DNA from: Thiorhodovibrio litoralis
GTDB taxonomy: Bacteria; Pseudomonadota; Gammaproteobacteria; Chromatiales; Chromatiaceae
Length of the DNA stretch: 64,000 nt
Reading direction: 5' to 3'
Assembly (NCBI RefSeq): GCF_033954455.1
Contig: NZ_CP121473.1
Location: 1,474,501-1,538,500 of the forward strand
Shown: one piece after another, positions 35,479 to 43,008 of the stretch
How the letters are laid out: every line of letters starts with the position of its first letter
Position numbering within the stretch: the stretch's first letter is position 1
Made by a program: the position numbers and the translations under genes
The notes under the pieces: generated by a model
What the model was told of the DNA's origin: nothing
Databases searched by the model: none
Seen by the model: the letters and a program-made list of their open reading frames with translations, nothing else

Positions 35479-35583
35479 GGTCTCCCGTCCCCTTGCTGAA
35501 GATGAAAGGGCATCTCAGCAGAACTCGGGAGCTGTGTCCAGCCCCGGACGACGCTGGGGCGGGGAGATATGGGTAATGGTATG

Positions 35584-35592
35584 TTTCTGACC
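35584..35592. repeat. target site duplication, right copy
   Basis: TTTCTGACC immediately after the IS4-family element, matching 33214-33222. Confidence 0.95.
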
Positions 35593-36658
35593 GGGGTAAG
35601 CAAATTCAGCAAGGTGAGCTTGTTTTCGGGGTTGAACAACCTGAAGGACATCACAGTCGACTCGCGTTACTCCGCGCTCTGTGGCTACACCGAAAAGGAT
35701 ATGGACGAGGTCTTCTGCCCCGAGTTGGAAGGCCTGGATCGGGAGCAGATTCGTGCCTGGTATAACGGCTACAACTGGACTGGTGATGCCGTTTATAACC
35801 CCTTCGACGTGTTGCTGCTCTTTGACAGCCGGTTGTTCCGACCCTGGTGGTTCGAAACTGCCACGCCAAGTTTTTTGATCGACGTGCTGACCGCCCGTCA
35901 GACATTTGCGCCGAAACTCGGCCGGCTGATTGCCAATGACCGGCTGCTGTCGGCCTTTGACGTCGACTACATCGCCACTGAAGCGCTGCTCTTTCAGACC
36001 GGTTACTTGACCATCGATAGCATGCGCGAACGCGGTGCATCGACGGAATACCGGCTGCGATATCCCAATTTGGAAGTGCGCGCCAGTCTCAACGGTGCCC
36101 TGCTCGACGCGCTGAGCGCGCGCAGTTCCGCAGTGGCTGAACAAAGCTCTCGTCTCTACGATCTGTTGCTTGCCAATGACTTCAGCGGTCTGGAACAGCT
36201 CTTCACCGCCTTTTTCGCCAGCATCCCGCACGACTGGTATCGCAACAACCCGATCTCCCAATACGAGGGTTACTACGCCAGCGTCTTCTATGCCTATTTT
36301 GCCAGCCTGGGGCTTGATCTGACGCCAGAAGAGAGCAGCAATGCTGGTAGGCTGGATTTGGCGGTCAAGTTCAATGACCAGATTTACCTGATCGAATTCA
36401 AGGTCATCGAGCACAGTGGCGAGGGCGCGGCCATGGCGCAGGTTAAGGCCAAGGGTTATGCCGATAAATACCGTAGCCAGGGCCAGTTGACTCATCTGAT
36501 CGGGGTGGAGTTTAGCGCCGAACAACGCGCTGTGGTGGACTTCGAGGTGGAAACCCTGGACTAACGCGGCTGGTGCGTTGCCGGCTCGGAAGTTTCGTCC
36601 CTTTGGGTTCAGGTCAAGACGGTGGCCGGATGCCTGAACTCCGGGCAACTCCGGGATG

Positions 36659-38194
36659 TCATCTATCGCCCACTGGGATCAGCACTTGCGTCGAGCCGGT
36701 CGGCAATGCCTTTCGCAACGCATCGCGCAGCGCCGCCTTGGCGTCGGTGTCGCCATGTATCAGGCGAATCTCCTGCGGCGGCGCCGGAATGCCCGTGACG
36801 AAATCGATCAAGTTGCGTTGATCGGCATGCGCCGAGTAGCCGCCGATGGTGTGAATCTGCGCGCGGATGTTGTGGCGCTCGCCATCGAGCATTACATAGC
36901 CGCCGCGTGGGCCATAGCGCTGGATGTCGCGCCCCGGGGTGCCGGCGGCCTGGTAGCCGACAAAAAGCACATCATGGCGCGGGTCGCCGAGCATGGCCTT
37001 GAGGTAATTGACCATGCGCCCGCCGGCGCACATGCCGCTGGCGGCGATGACCACGGCCGGCTGGCGGCTGTGGGCGAGGTAGTTGACCATGCGCTGGTGG
37101 GCGTCGTGGGAGTCGACTGTGATCAGCTGCTCGAACGCCAGCGGGTGGCGGCCGTGGCTTAGGCGCGACTTGGCCTCGGCATCCCAGTGCTTGCGCAGGC
37201 GCTGGTAGCCGCGGGTAAAGTCGGCGGCGAGCGGCGAGTCCAGGACGATTTGTAAGTCGCGCCAGGTGGCCGCTGTCTCGCCTAGCTGGTGAAACAGCTC
37301 TTCCAGCTCATAGAGCAGCTCTTGGGTGCGGCCGATGCTGAAGGCGGGGATGAGCACGGTGCCGCCGTCGGCCAGGGCATGCTCGATGGCCGCGCGCAGG
37401 CGCTCCGCGCGGGCGGAGCGGTCCTGGTGGTTGTGATCGCCATAGGTGCTTTCCAGCACCAGCACATCGGCGCGTTCGGGTGGCTGTGGGCCGGGCAGCA
37501 GCGGCGTGTCGGGTGCGCCCAGATCGCCGGAGAAAACCACACGCCTCCCGGACTTGTCGCCACTCCCGCTGTCACTTTGGCCCCGCTCCTTGTCGGTGCG
37601 ACTGTCGCCGCGCTGGTTTCCAGAACCGGTGGCGCTCTGGTCGGTCTGTCCGCTGGTGCCTCTGTTGGCGCTTGCGTCCATGGCCGAGCGCATGCCTTTA
37701 TCGGAGTCATGGACATCGCACTCCACATAGGCCGAGCCAAGAATATGCCCAGCCGGTTGCAGGCGGATTCGCAGCTTGTCGGTGACTTGATTCCATTGGC
37801 CATAGGGCAGGGCGATGGTGCGCTCCTTGACCACCGCCAGCACTTGTTCGATCAGCTTGCGGTTGCGGGTGACGCCGATCTCGAGCGCATCTTCTAGCAC
37901 CAACGGCAGCAGCTCACTTGATGCCGGGCTGCACAGGATGGGGCCACGATAGCCTGCGGCGAGCAGATAGGGCAGTCGACCGCAGTGGTCGATATGCACA
38001 TGCGTCAGTACCAGGGCGCGAACGGGTGTGATATCGAAGCCGATCTCAAGATGCGCGGCACCGGCGCCATCCGCTCCGGCCTCCGCGCCTTGAAACAATC
38101 CGCAGTCGATCAGCAGCGAGCTGCCGTCTGCCAGCTCCAGCTCGTGGCACGAACCGGTCACGCCATCGACGGCGCCGTGGTGTTTAATGTGCAT
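36659..38194 (-). CDS. beta-CASP metallo-beta-lactamase fold ribonuclease
   Basis: 511 residues from ATG 38194, which has GGGAG eight bases upstream; the longer frame to 38227 lacks this. Metal-binding HVHIDHCG, AGHILGSAY and SGDLG motifs and the beta-CASP section (LIPAFSIGRTQELLYEL, IAASGMCAGGRMVNYL, GYSAHADQ) place it with RNA-processing exo/endonucleases of the YSH1/RNase J-related group. A hydrophilic insert of about 50 residues rich in Ser, Gly, Asp and Arg sits between the HILGSAY strand and VVFSGDLG. It is followed closely by bchE upstream on the same strand (57-bp gap), so the two may be cotranscribed. Confidence 0.88.
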   Translation of the reverse strand: MHIKHHGAVDGVTGSCHELELADGSSLLIDCGLFQGAEAGADGAGAAHLEIGFDITPVRALVLTHVHIDHCGRLPYLLAAGYRGPILCSPASSELLPLVLEDALEIGVTRNRKLIEQVLAVVKERTIALPYGQWNQVTDKLRIRLQPAGHILGSAYVECDVHDSDKGMRSAMDASANRGTSGQTDQSATGSGNQRGDSRTDKERGQSDSGSGDKSGRRVVFSGDLGAPDTPLLPGPQPPERADVLVLESTYGDHNHQDRSARAERLRAAIEHALADGGTVLIPAFSIGRTQELLYELEELFHQLGETAATWRDLQIVLDSPLAADFTRGYQRLRKHWDAEAKSRLSHGRHPLAFEQLITVDSHDAHQRMVNYLAHSRQPAVVIAASGMCAGGRMVNYLKAMLGDPRHDVLFVGYQAAGTPGRDIQRYGPRGGYVMLDGERHNIRAQIHTIGGYSAHADQRNLIDFVTGIPAPPQEIRLIHGDTDAKAALRDALRKALPTGSTQVLIPVGDR

Positions 38195-38250
38195 AGAGGT
38201 CACTCCCTGACCAAGACCATCTATCACGATCGATCAGGCGCCAGAATCGA

Positions 38251-40017
38251 TCAAGCCTCCTCGGGCACCCGCTCCGGCTTGCTGGCCGCAGGCGGCGGTG
38301 TCGGCATGGCGACCTGGGCGCTGCTTGGCTCCGGGCGCGGGCCGCTGCCACCGCAGCCGCCGGGCTGGCATTTGGCGGTACCTGGGGGCAGGTCGCTGAT
38401 ATCCTCAAGCTGCTGATTGCCGCCGCCGCAGGCTTTGGGCATGGCGCCAGAAATCGTCGGTGCCGGGGTGCCTGCGGGGGCGCTACCCGGACGCTTGGCT
38501 GGCGGAGCCTTTTTCCAGGCATTGTGGTCGGGCTCGACGATCTTCGTCTTGTTCTTATCGTAATCGAACTTGATCAGCTTCTTGAACATCGGCCCCCAGT
38601 AGTTCTGCTTACCCAGCTGATAGAAGCGCCGCTCCATGGCGCTCTTGAGGAACGCCTTGATGCAGCCGATCAGATACTTGCGACGGAAGGGGTCGCGCAC
38701 CCAGGGATACTGGAAGAACATCCGCTTCATGTAGAAGCGCCGGTAGTTGGCCATGACGCCATCGAGCAGCTCGGCGCGGTCGATGTTGTCGGGCTTCATG
38801 ATGGGCGAGACGAAGTTGTACTTGGAGTAGTCGAACACCTCGACCTTGTCGCCCATCTCGGTGAACATGTCCGAGAACGGCCAGGGGGTGTACATCGACC
38901 AGTTGGCCATGTCCGCGCCCCAGTCCATGACCATGTTATAGGTTTCTTCCAGGGTCTCTCGGGTCTCGTTCTCCAGGCCGACGATGAACTGCGCCTCGGT
39001 GACGATGCCGTTTTCCTGCAACAGCCGCACCGCGCGCTTGTTCTGCTCGATCGTGGTCTCCTTGACGAAGCGATCCAGATTGAGCTGCGCGGCGGCTTCG
39101 GTGCCGAGCGACACATGCACCAGACCGGCCTTGCGGTAGAAGGGCAGCAGATCCTCGTCGCGCATTACGTCGGTGACGCGGGTGTTGATGCCCCAGTGGA
39201 TGCCCAGATCGCGGTCGATGAGTTCCTGACAGAAATCGACGAACATCTTCTTGTTGATCTGGGGTTCTTCGTCGGCCAGGATGAAGAAGCCCACCCCGTG
39301 GACCTTCACCAGCTCCTCGATCTCATCGACCATGCGCTTGGGGTTGCGCACGCGATAGTCGCGCCAGAACTTCCACTGCGAGCAGAAGCTACAGGTGAAG
39401 GGACAGCCGCGCGCCATGTTCGGGGTGGCCACCGGCACGCCGAGCGGGATGTAGATGTACTTTTTCCACTCCAGGATGCCCCAGTCCGGCCAGATCGCAT
39501 CCACGTCACTGATTGATGGCTCGGCCTCGGGGGCGATGACCTTGCCGTTCTCGTCGAGGAAGGCGATGCCGCGCACGGACGCGCGCTCGGCCGGCCAGCG
39601 GCCTTCGTCGATGCAGCGCACCAGATTCAGGGTGACGGCCTCGCCCTCGCCGCGCACGATGACATCGATCCAGGGTGCCTCGTCCAGCACCTGGTTGTAC
39701 ATAAAGGTGCCGTGGATGCCGCCGAGCACGGTGATGGCGTTCGGATGCTCTTCCTTGGCAATCTGCAGCACGCGCTGGGCGGCGTAGATCATGGGCGTCA
39801 TGGCCGTGGTGGCGATGATGTCCGGCTGGGCCGCGCGGATGGCCTGACGCATCTGCTCGTCGTCGAGTTTGTCCACCAGGCCGTCGATGAACTGGTAATC
39901 TTGATAGCCACCCGATTTCAGATAGCCTGCAATATAGGCAACCCAGGCCGGCGACCAGTTGCCGGCGATGTCGGCGGCACCGGCGCTGTAGTTGGGGTGA
40001 ATGAACAAAATGCGCAT
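38251..40017 (-). CDS. bchE: anaerobic Mg-protoporphyrin IX monomethyl ester cyclase BchE
   Basis: 588 residues. The N-terminal cobalamin-binding-type domain ([20 protein letters not shown], then [15 protein letters not shown]) is followed by the radical SAM core with CxxxCxxC in [19 protein letters not shown]-like sequence. The enzyme makes ring E of bacteriochlorophyll without oxygen, using water as oxygen source, and needs cobalamin and SAM. A Pro/Gly/Cys-rich tail (about the last 70 residues, with ACGGGNQQ and CQPGGCGG) is unusual. ATG 40017 has GGAG eight bases before it. It is divergent from cobD, a cobalamin-synthesis gene. This is the main marker of phototrophy in the window. Confidence 0.95.
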   Translation of the reverse strand: MRILFIHPNYSAGAADIAGNWSPAWVAYIAGYLKSGGYQDYQFIDGLVDKLDDEQMRQAIRAAQPDIIATTAMTPMIYAAQRVLQIAKEEHPNAITVLGGIHGTFMYNQVLDEAPWIDVIVRGEGEAVTLNLVRCIDEGRWPAERASVRGIAFLDENGKVIAPEAEPSISDVDAIWPDWGILEWKKYIYIPLGVPVATPNMARGCPFTCSFCSQWKFWRDYRVRNPKRMVDEIEELVKVHGVGFFILADEEPQINKKMFVDFCQELIDRDLGIHWGINTRVTDVMRDEDLLPFYRKAGLVHVSLGTEAAAQLNLDRFVKETTIEQNKRAVRLLQENGIVTEAQFIVGLENETRETLEETYNMVMDWGADMANWSMYTPWPFSDMFTEMGDKVEVFDYSKYNFVSPIMKPDNIDRAELLDGVMANYRRFYMKRMFFQYPWVRDPFRRKYLIGCIKAFLKSAMERRFYQLGKQNYWGPMFKKLIKFDYDKNKTKIVEPDHNAWKKAPPAKRPGSAPAGTPAPTISGAMPKACGGGNQQLEDISDLPPGTAKCQPGGCGGSGPRPEPSSAQVAMPTPPPAASKPERVPEEA

Positions 40018-40068
40018 GCTGATCTCCGCAGGATTGAACCAAGAGCGGTTCCGCTAACTTGACCGGGT

Positions 40069-40097
40069 ATAGCAGCAAATTCGCTCCGGGCTGTCAA
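40069..40097 (-). promoter_or_regulatory. bchE promoter candidate
   Basis: On the minus strand a perfect TTGACA (40092-40097) is followed after 17 bp by TGCTAT, which is also the start of an extended -10-like TGCTATACC. It lies about 50 bp upstream of the bchE ATG. No clear PpsR or FNR operator was seen. Confidence 0.4.
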
Positions 40098-40213
40098 ACC
40101 TTTGCGGCCCGCCGCCTTGGTCTGCGCTGGGCTGCCCGGGCCCCCGCCCGACCAGGGTCCAGTCAGATCGTCGCCGCTGGTGAGTCGATGCGCGCGCGGT
40201 GCATACTGCGCGG

Positions 40214-41263
40214 ATGACACAAGGTCTTGTTGACTCATGCCAGGGCGGGGAGGGCGATGCACTGGCGCACGGTGGGCGCTTGCAAGAAGCCGCAGCGCGC
40301 TTTGGCATCGCGCGCGCCGACTGGCTGGACCTGTCCACCGGCATTAACCCAAGCGGCTGGCCGGTGCCGCCGGTGCCGGCGTCGTCCTGGCAGCGGCTGC
40401 CTGAGGACAATGACGGGCTGGAGACCGCCGCGCGGGATTACTATGGCTGCAATGCGCTGCTGCCTGTTGCCGGCTCCCAGGCCGCCATTCAGGCGCTGCC
40501 TTGGCTGCGCGGGCCATCGCGGGTCGCGCTGCTGGCACCTGCCTATGCCGAGCACGCCGCCGCCTGGCGTGCGGGTGGTCATCAGGTAACCAGCGCCGAT
40601 GCCCTCTGTGGTCCGCAAGCCCTCGCGCCGCGCGTCGATGAACTGGTCGATGGCAGCGATGTGCTGATTCTAGTCCAGCCCAATAATCCAACCGGCCTGC
40701 GCTTCTCCCACGAGCAGTTGCTTGACTGGCATCGCCGTCTGGCCGAGCGCGGCGGTTGGTTGATTGTCGATGAGGCTTTCATGGACGTCACGCCGGAGCA
40801 GAGTCTGGCTGCCTGCTGCCCGCAGCCTGGGTTGATGGTGCTGCGCTCGCTGGGCAAATTCTTCGGGCTCGCCGGTGCCCGTGTCGGCTTCGTGCTGGGT
40901 GAACCTGATTTATTGGCGCAATTGCGCCGGCGCCTTGGCCCTTGGACGCTCACCGGCCCGGCGCGCTGGGTGGCGACTCAGGCACTGTGCGATCAGGACT
41001 GGCAACTGCAAACCCGCGCAGCATTGGCTGCCGCCGGGCAGCGGTTGTCTGACTTGCTCAGCCGTCATGGTCTCCCGCCGGCTGGTGGCTGTGCGCTATT
41101 TGCCTGGGTGCGCGATGATCGGGCGGAGGCGATTTGGGGCCAGCTTGCGGGGCAGGGCATCCTAACCCGCCTGTTTCGCGAGCCTCCCAGCCTGCGCTTT
41201 GGCTTGCCTGGCGATGAGCAGGCCTGGCAGCGGCTCGAGCGCGCGCTGCGGGGGCTAGGGTAG
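40214..41263 (+). CDS. cobD: threonine-phosphate decarboxylase CobD/CobC
   Basis: 349 residues from ATG 40214 (GTG 40199 also in frame). A fold-type I PLP enzyme: WLDLSTGINPSGWPVPP at the start, LVQPNNPTGLRFSHEQLLDW, WLIVDEAFMDVTPEQS, and the PLP lysine in LRSLGKFFGLAGARVGFVLG. It decarboxylates L-threonine O-3-phosphate to (R)-1-amino-2-propanol phosphate, the nucleotide-loop linker of cobalamin. Divergent from bchE, whose product needs cobalamin. No cobalamin riboswitch was recognised in the 196-bp gap. pyrF follows after 49 bp. Confidence 0.88.
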   Translation: MTQGLVDSCQGGEGDALAHGGRLQEAAARFGIARADWLDLSTGINPSGWPVPPVPASSWQRLPEDNDGLETAARDYYGCNALLPVAGSQAAIQALPWLRGPSRVALLAPAYAEHAAAWRAGGHQVTSADALCGPQALAPRVDELVDGSDVLILVQPNNPTGLRFSHEQLLDWHRRLAERGGWLIVDEAFMDVTPEQSLAACCPQPGLMVLRSLGKFFGLAGARVGFVLGEPDLLAQLRRRLGPWTLTGPARWVATQALCDQDWQLQTRAALAAAGQRLSDLLSRHGLPPAGGCALFAWVRDDRAEAIWGQLAGQGILTRLFREPPSLRFGLPGDEQAWQRLERALRGLG

Positions 41264-41312
41264 AATCTCGGCACCATCCGTCCGCCGCAAGCCCTGAGAA
41301 AAGGCTGACCCA

Positions 41313-42038
41313 ATGACTCAAGATTCTCTCTCCACCAAAGCCATCCCCGTCGATGAGCGCCTCATCGTCGCCCTTGACCTGCCAGATGCCGATGCAGCCA
41401 AGCATCTGGTCCGTGGCATCGGTCCCGCCTGTCGTTTCTACAAAGTGGGCCTCGAGCTGTTCATGGCTGGCGGCTACTTCGATCTGGTCGAATGGTTGCG
41501 GGCACAGGATAAACGGGTGTTTTGCGATCTCAAATTCTTCGACGTGCCAGAGACGGTCGGGCGTGCCGTGCGGCGGCTGCGGGATCGCGAAGTCGATTTC
41601 GCCACCGTGCATGGCAACGACACCATGCTCGAGGCCGCCGCGCGCGAGAAGGGCGATGTCAAAATCCTCGCCGTCACCGTGCTGACCAGCCTCGACCGGT
41701 CCGACCTGGACTCCCTCGGCTTTGCCTGCGATGTCGAGGAACTGGTGCTCTCTCGCGCTCGGAAAGCCCTGCGACTCGGCTGCGACGGAGTGATTTCCTC
41801 CGGGCTCGAAGCACCGCGCCTGCGCGCCGACCTGGGTGAGAACTTTCTGGTCGTTACCCCCGGCATTCGCCCGGTCGACAATCGCCCAGTCGACGACCAA
41901 AAGCGCACGGTCGATATCGAGCAAGCCTTTCGCAATGGCGCGGATTATGTCGTCATCGGTCGCCCCATCCGCGACGCCGCCGACCCACGTGTCGCGGCCG
42001 AACAGGCACAGCGTCAGATTGCCGGCGTCTTCGGCTGA
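41313..42038 (+). CDS. pyrF: orotidine-5'-phosphate decarboxylase
   Basis: 241 residues, normal for the short bacterial PyrF class. Visible motifs are LIVALDLPDADAAKHLV, FYKVGLELFMAGG, the catalytic VFCDLKFFDVPETV with the Lys/Asp array, and VTPGIRPVDNRPVDDQKR. It converts OMP to UMP in pyrimidine synthesis. ATG 41313 follows AAAAGG at good spacing. The next gene starts three bases after its stop. Confidence 0.96.
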   Translation: MTQDSLSTKAIPVDERLIVALDLPDADAAKHLVRGIGPACRFYKVGLELFMAGGYFDLVEWLRAQDKRVFCDLKFFDVPETVGRAVRRLRDREVDFATVHGNDTMLEAAAREKGDVKILAVTVLTSLDRSDLDSLGFACDVEELVLSRARKALRLGCDGVISSGLEAPRLRADLGENFLVVTPGIRPVDNRPVDDQKRTVDIEQAFRNGADYVVIGRPIRDAADPRVAAEQAQRQIAGVFG

Positions 42039-42040
42039 GC

Positions 42041-42424
42041 ATGGAATTCTTTGCCAAAGCCAACTGCCCGCTGACGCCCGAGACACTTCAGCAGCGCCTG
42101 ACTGGCCCCGAGCTCGCGGCCTGGTGCGATGCCATCGACAAAGTGCTCTGGTGGGACGGCGAGCAGGGCGAAATCTACTGCCTCTGGGGCCAGTTCCGCG
42201 TCCAGCGCGAGCCCATCCGCGACGGGCTGCGCTTTACCCTGCCGGGCTGCCCCAACGCCCTGGCCTGGACCCTGACCTGCGACCCGCCGGGCTCCCCCAG
42301 CCCGGGCGTGCTGGTGCACTGCACCATCAACCGCAGCGAGCACGAGCCGGACTTTATCGAGTCCATTGAGCTATTCGTCGAAGACTGGCGCGCCGGCATC
42401 GAGCGCCAGTGCGCCGCTGACTAA
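42041..42424 (+). CDS. conserved hypothetical protein downstream of pyrF
   Basis: 127 residues, no recognised family. It is rich in Trp and acidic residues (DKVLWWDGEQGEIYCLWGQF) and predicted soluble, with no signal or membrane segment. The start ATG is three bases after the pyrF stop, which indicates translational coupling. Codon usage matches pyrF. Function unknown. Confidence 0.7.
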   Translation: MEFFAKANCPLTPETLQQRLTGPELAAWCDAIDKVLWWDGEQGEIYCLWGQFRVQREPIRDGLRFTLPGCPNALAWTLTCDPPGSPSPGVLVHCTINRSEHEPDFIESIELFVEDWRAGIERQCAAD

Positions 42425-42770
42425 GCTCAACCCCGCCGCTTCCACAACCAGGCTCGCAACGGGCCGGTATTCCCGCCTGTTTCTTATCGATTCGTGCATG
42501 TGACGGAAAAATGTCGCCGCCGCGGCATCTTCTTGCCGTCTGGTCGCGAAGGCGCATGGCAGAAGGGTTTTAACCGTGTGGCGAAAGGTGGTGCGGCACC
42601 GCGTGGCGCGGATTTTCGCCAACAGCAAAAGCTGAAACTTCGGCGAGAATTCCGATGCGTCGATAAATTGACGAAAAAGTGGTTTGACTCCTGTCCAAAG
42701 GCTCGTCGAGACAAGGGCAAAGGAGGTTTTTAGTTAAGTAAGTTGTTGTTGGTAAATTAAAAAATAAATG
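42425..42770. other. intergenic region upstream of flagellin 3
   Basis: About 350 bp. A 79-codon frame at 42494-42733 is highly basic, has no ribosome binding site and is not supported. GTCGATAA at 42659-42666 resembles a FliA -10 element but no TAAA lies 15 bp upstream. Confidence 0.5.
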
Positions 42771-42786
42771 TGGCACGGCTCTCGCT
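42771..42786 (+). promoter_or_regulatory. sigma-54 (RpoN) promoter of flagellin 3
   Basis: TGGCACGGCTCTCGCT matches the -24/-12 consensus TGGCACG-N4-TTGCA with exact GG-to-GC spacing and one mismatch in the -12 box (TCGC). It is correctly oriented for the flagellin at 43009 and leaves a leader of about 210 nt. Confidence 0.7.
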
Positions 42787-43008
42787 TATAGGCAAGCAAA
42801 CCGCCATGCGTCCGGTGACTGTCGCTAGAGGCAGCACCGGGCAAGCAGCCAGACTGGCACTGTCAGAACCGGCTGCGGGCATCCGGTGGTTTGTGTGCAG
42901 AGGGATGGTCCCCTGCGCCTGATTCTTGAATAACGCGCGGCCGGCGATGGCCCTGACCCTGTCCCGAAAGAATGACAGGCGCGTCAAGCAGCCGACAGGA
43001 GAGCAACC
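42787..43008 (+). promoter_or_regulatory. long structured leader of flagellin 3
   Basis: The leader holds several inverted repeats, for example CCGGTG at 42812-42817 with CACCGG at 42835-42840, and GCAGCC with GGCTGC further on, before GGAGAG at the start codon. A role in translation control is possible but not shown. Confidence 0.35.

Larger units (their letters stand above)
33223..35583 (-). mobile_element. complete IS4-family (Tn5-like) element with DruA-like gene, copy 2
   Basis: 2361 bp bounded by the perfect 16-bp terminal inverted repeats CATACCATTACCCATA (33223-33238, and its complement 35568-35583) and a 9-bp direct repeat of host DNA. Two overlapping genes on the minus strand encode a DruA-like protein and a DDE transposase. 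It is nearly identical to copy 1, which lies in the opposite orientation. About 105 bp separate the DruA-like start from the right end. Confidence 0.96.
22130..36564 (+). repeat. tandem array of six AAA-ATPase-like/PD-(D/E)XK genes
   Basis: Six homologous genes in the same orientation: copy 1 22130-23677, copy 2 23766-25316, copy 3 26025-29278 (split by IS1111-group element), copy 4 29368-30915, copy 5 31005-32552, copy 6 32647-36564 (split by IS4-family element). Where copies adjoin, gaps are 88-94 bp and are themselves homologous. Block types in order are A1, B2, A3, B1, B3, A2. The array continues the higBA/Rpn debris on its left and ends at the chromosomal RNase gene on its right. Confidence 0.95.
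32647..36564 (+). pseudogene. AAA-ATPase-like/PD-(D/E)XK gene, copy 6 (type A2), split by IS4-family element
   Basis: 5' part 32647-33222 and 3' part 35584-36564 share the 9-bp duplicated target TTTCTGACC; removing the IS and one repeat restores 515 codons. Block 1 is type A, block 2 type 2 (LTARQTFAPKLGRLIANDRL). The 5' ORF runs into the IS and stops at 33249 after 200 codons, ending in the Walker B/sensor region. The 3' part keeps the second half of the ATPase and the nuclease with GRLDL and IEFKV, and has an in-frame ATG supplied by the IS end at 35569. Confidence 0.92.

Noticed and set aside
33223-35583. A Druantia anti-phage system
   Set aside because: Only a DruA-like protein is present, fused in an operon with a transposase inside a bounded IS; no DruE helicase or other Druantia genes are nearby.
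22130-36564. A diversity-generating retroelement explaining the variable blocks
   Set aside because: No reverse transcriptase or template repeat is visible, and differences are block-wise rather than adenine-specific; recombination among copies explains them.
35515-36648. 377-codon minus-strand ORF opposite copy 6
   Set aside because: The same antisense frame recurs opposite the other array copies and only mirrors the conserved coding strand.
38524-39516. 330-codon ORF opposite bchE
   Set aside because: Shadow of bchE in a high-GC gene; no start signal or recognisable protein.
42659-42666. FliA-type -10 element GTCGATAA before flagellin 3
   Set aside because: No TAAA at the required 15-bp spacing; the sigma-54 site downstream is far better.
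42494-42733. 79-codon basic ORF upstream of flagellin 3
   Set aside because: No ribosome binding site, no similarity, and it overlaps the region before the sigma-54 promoter.
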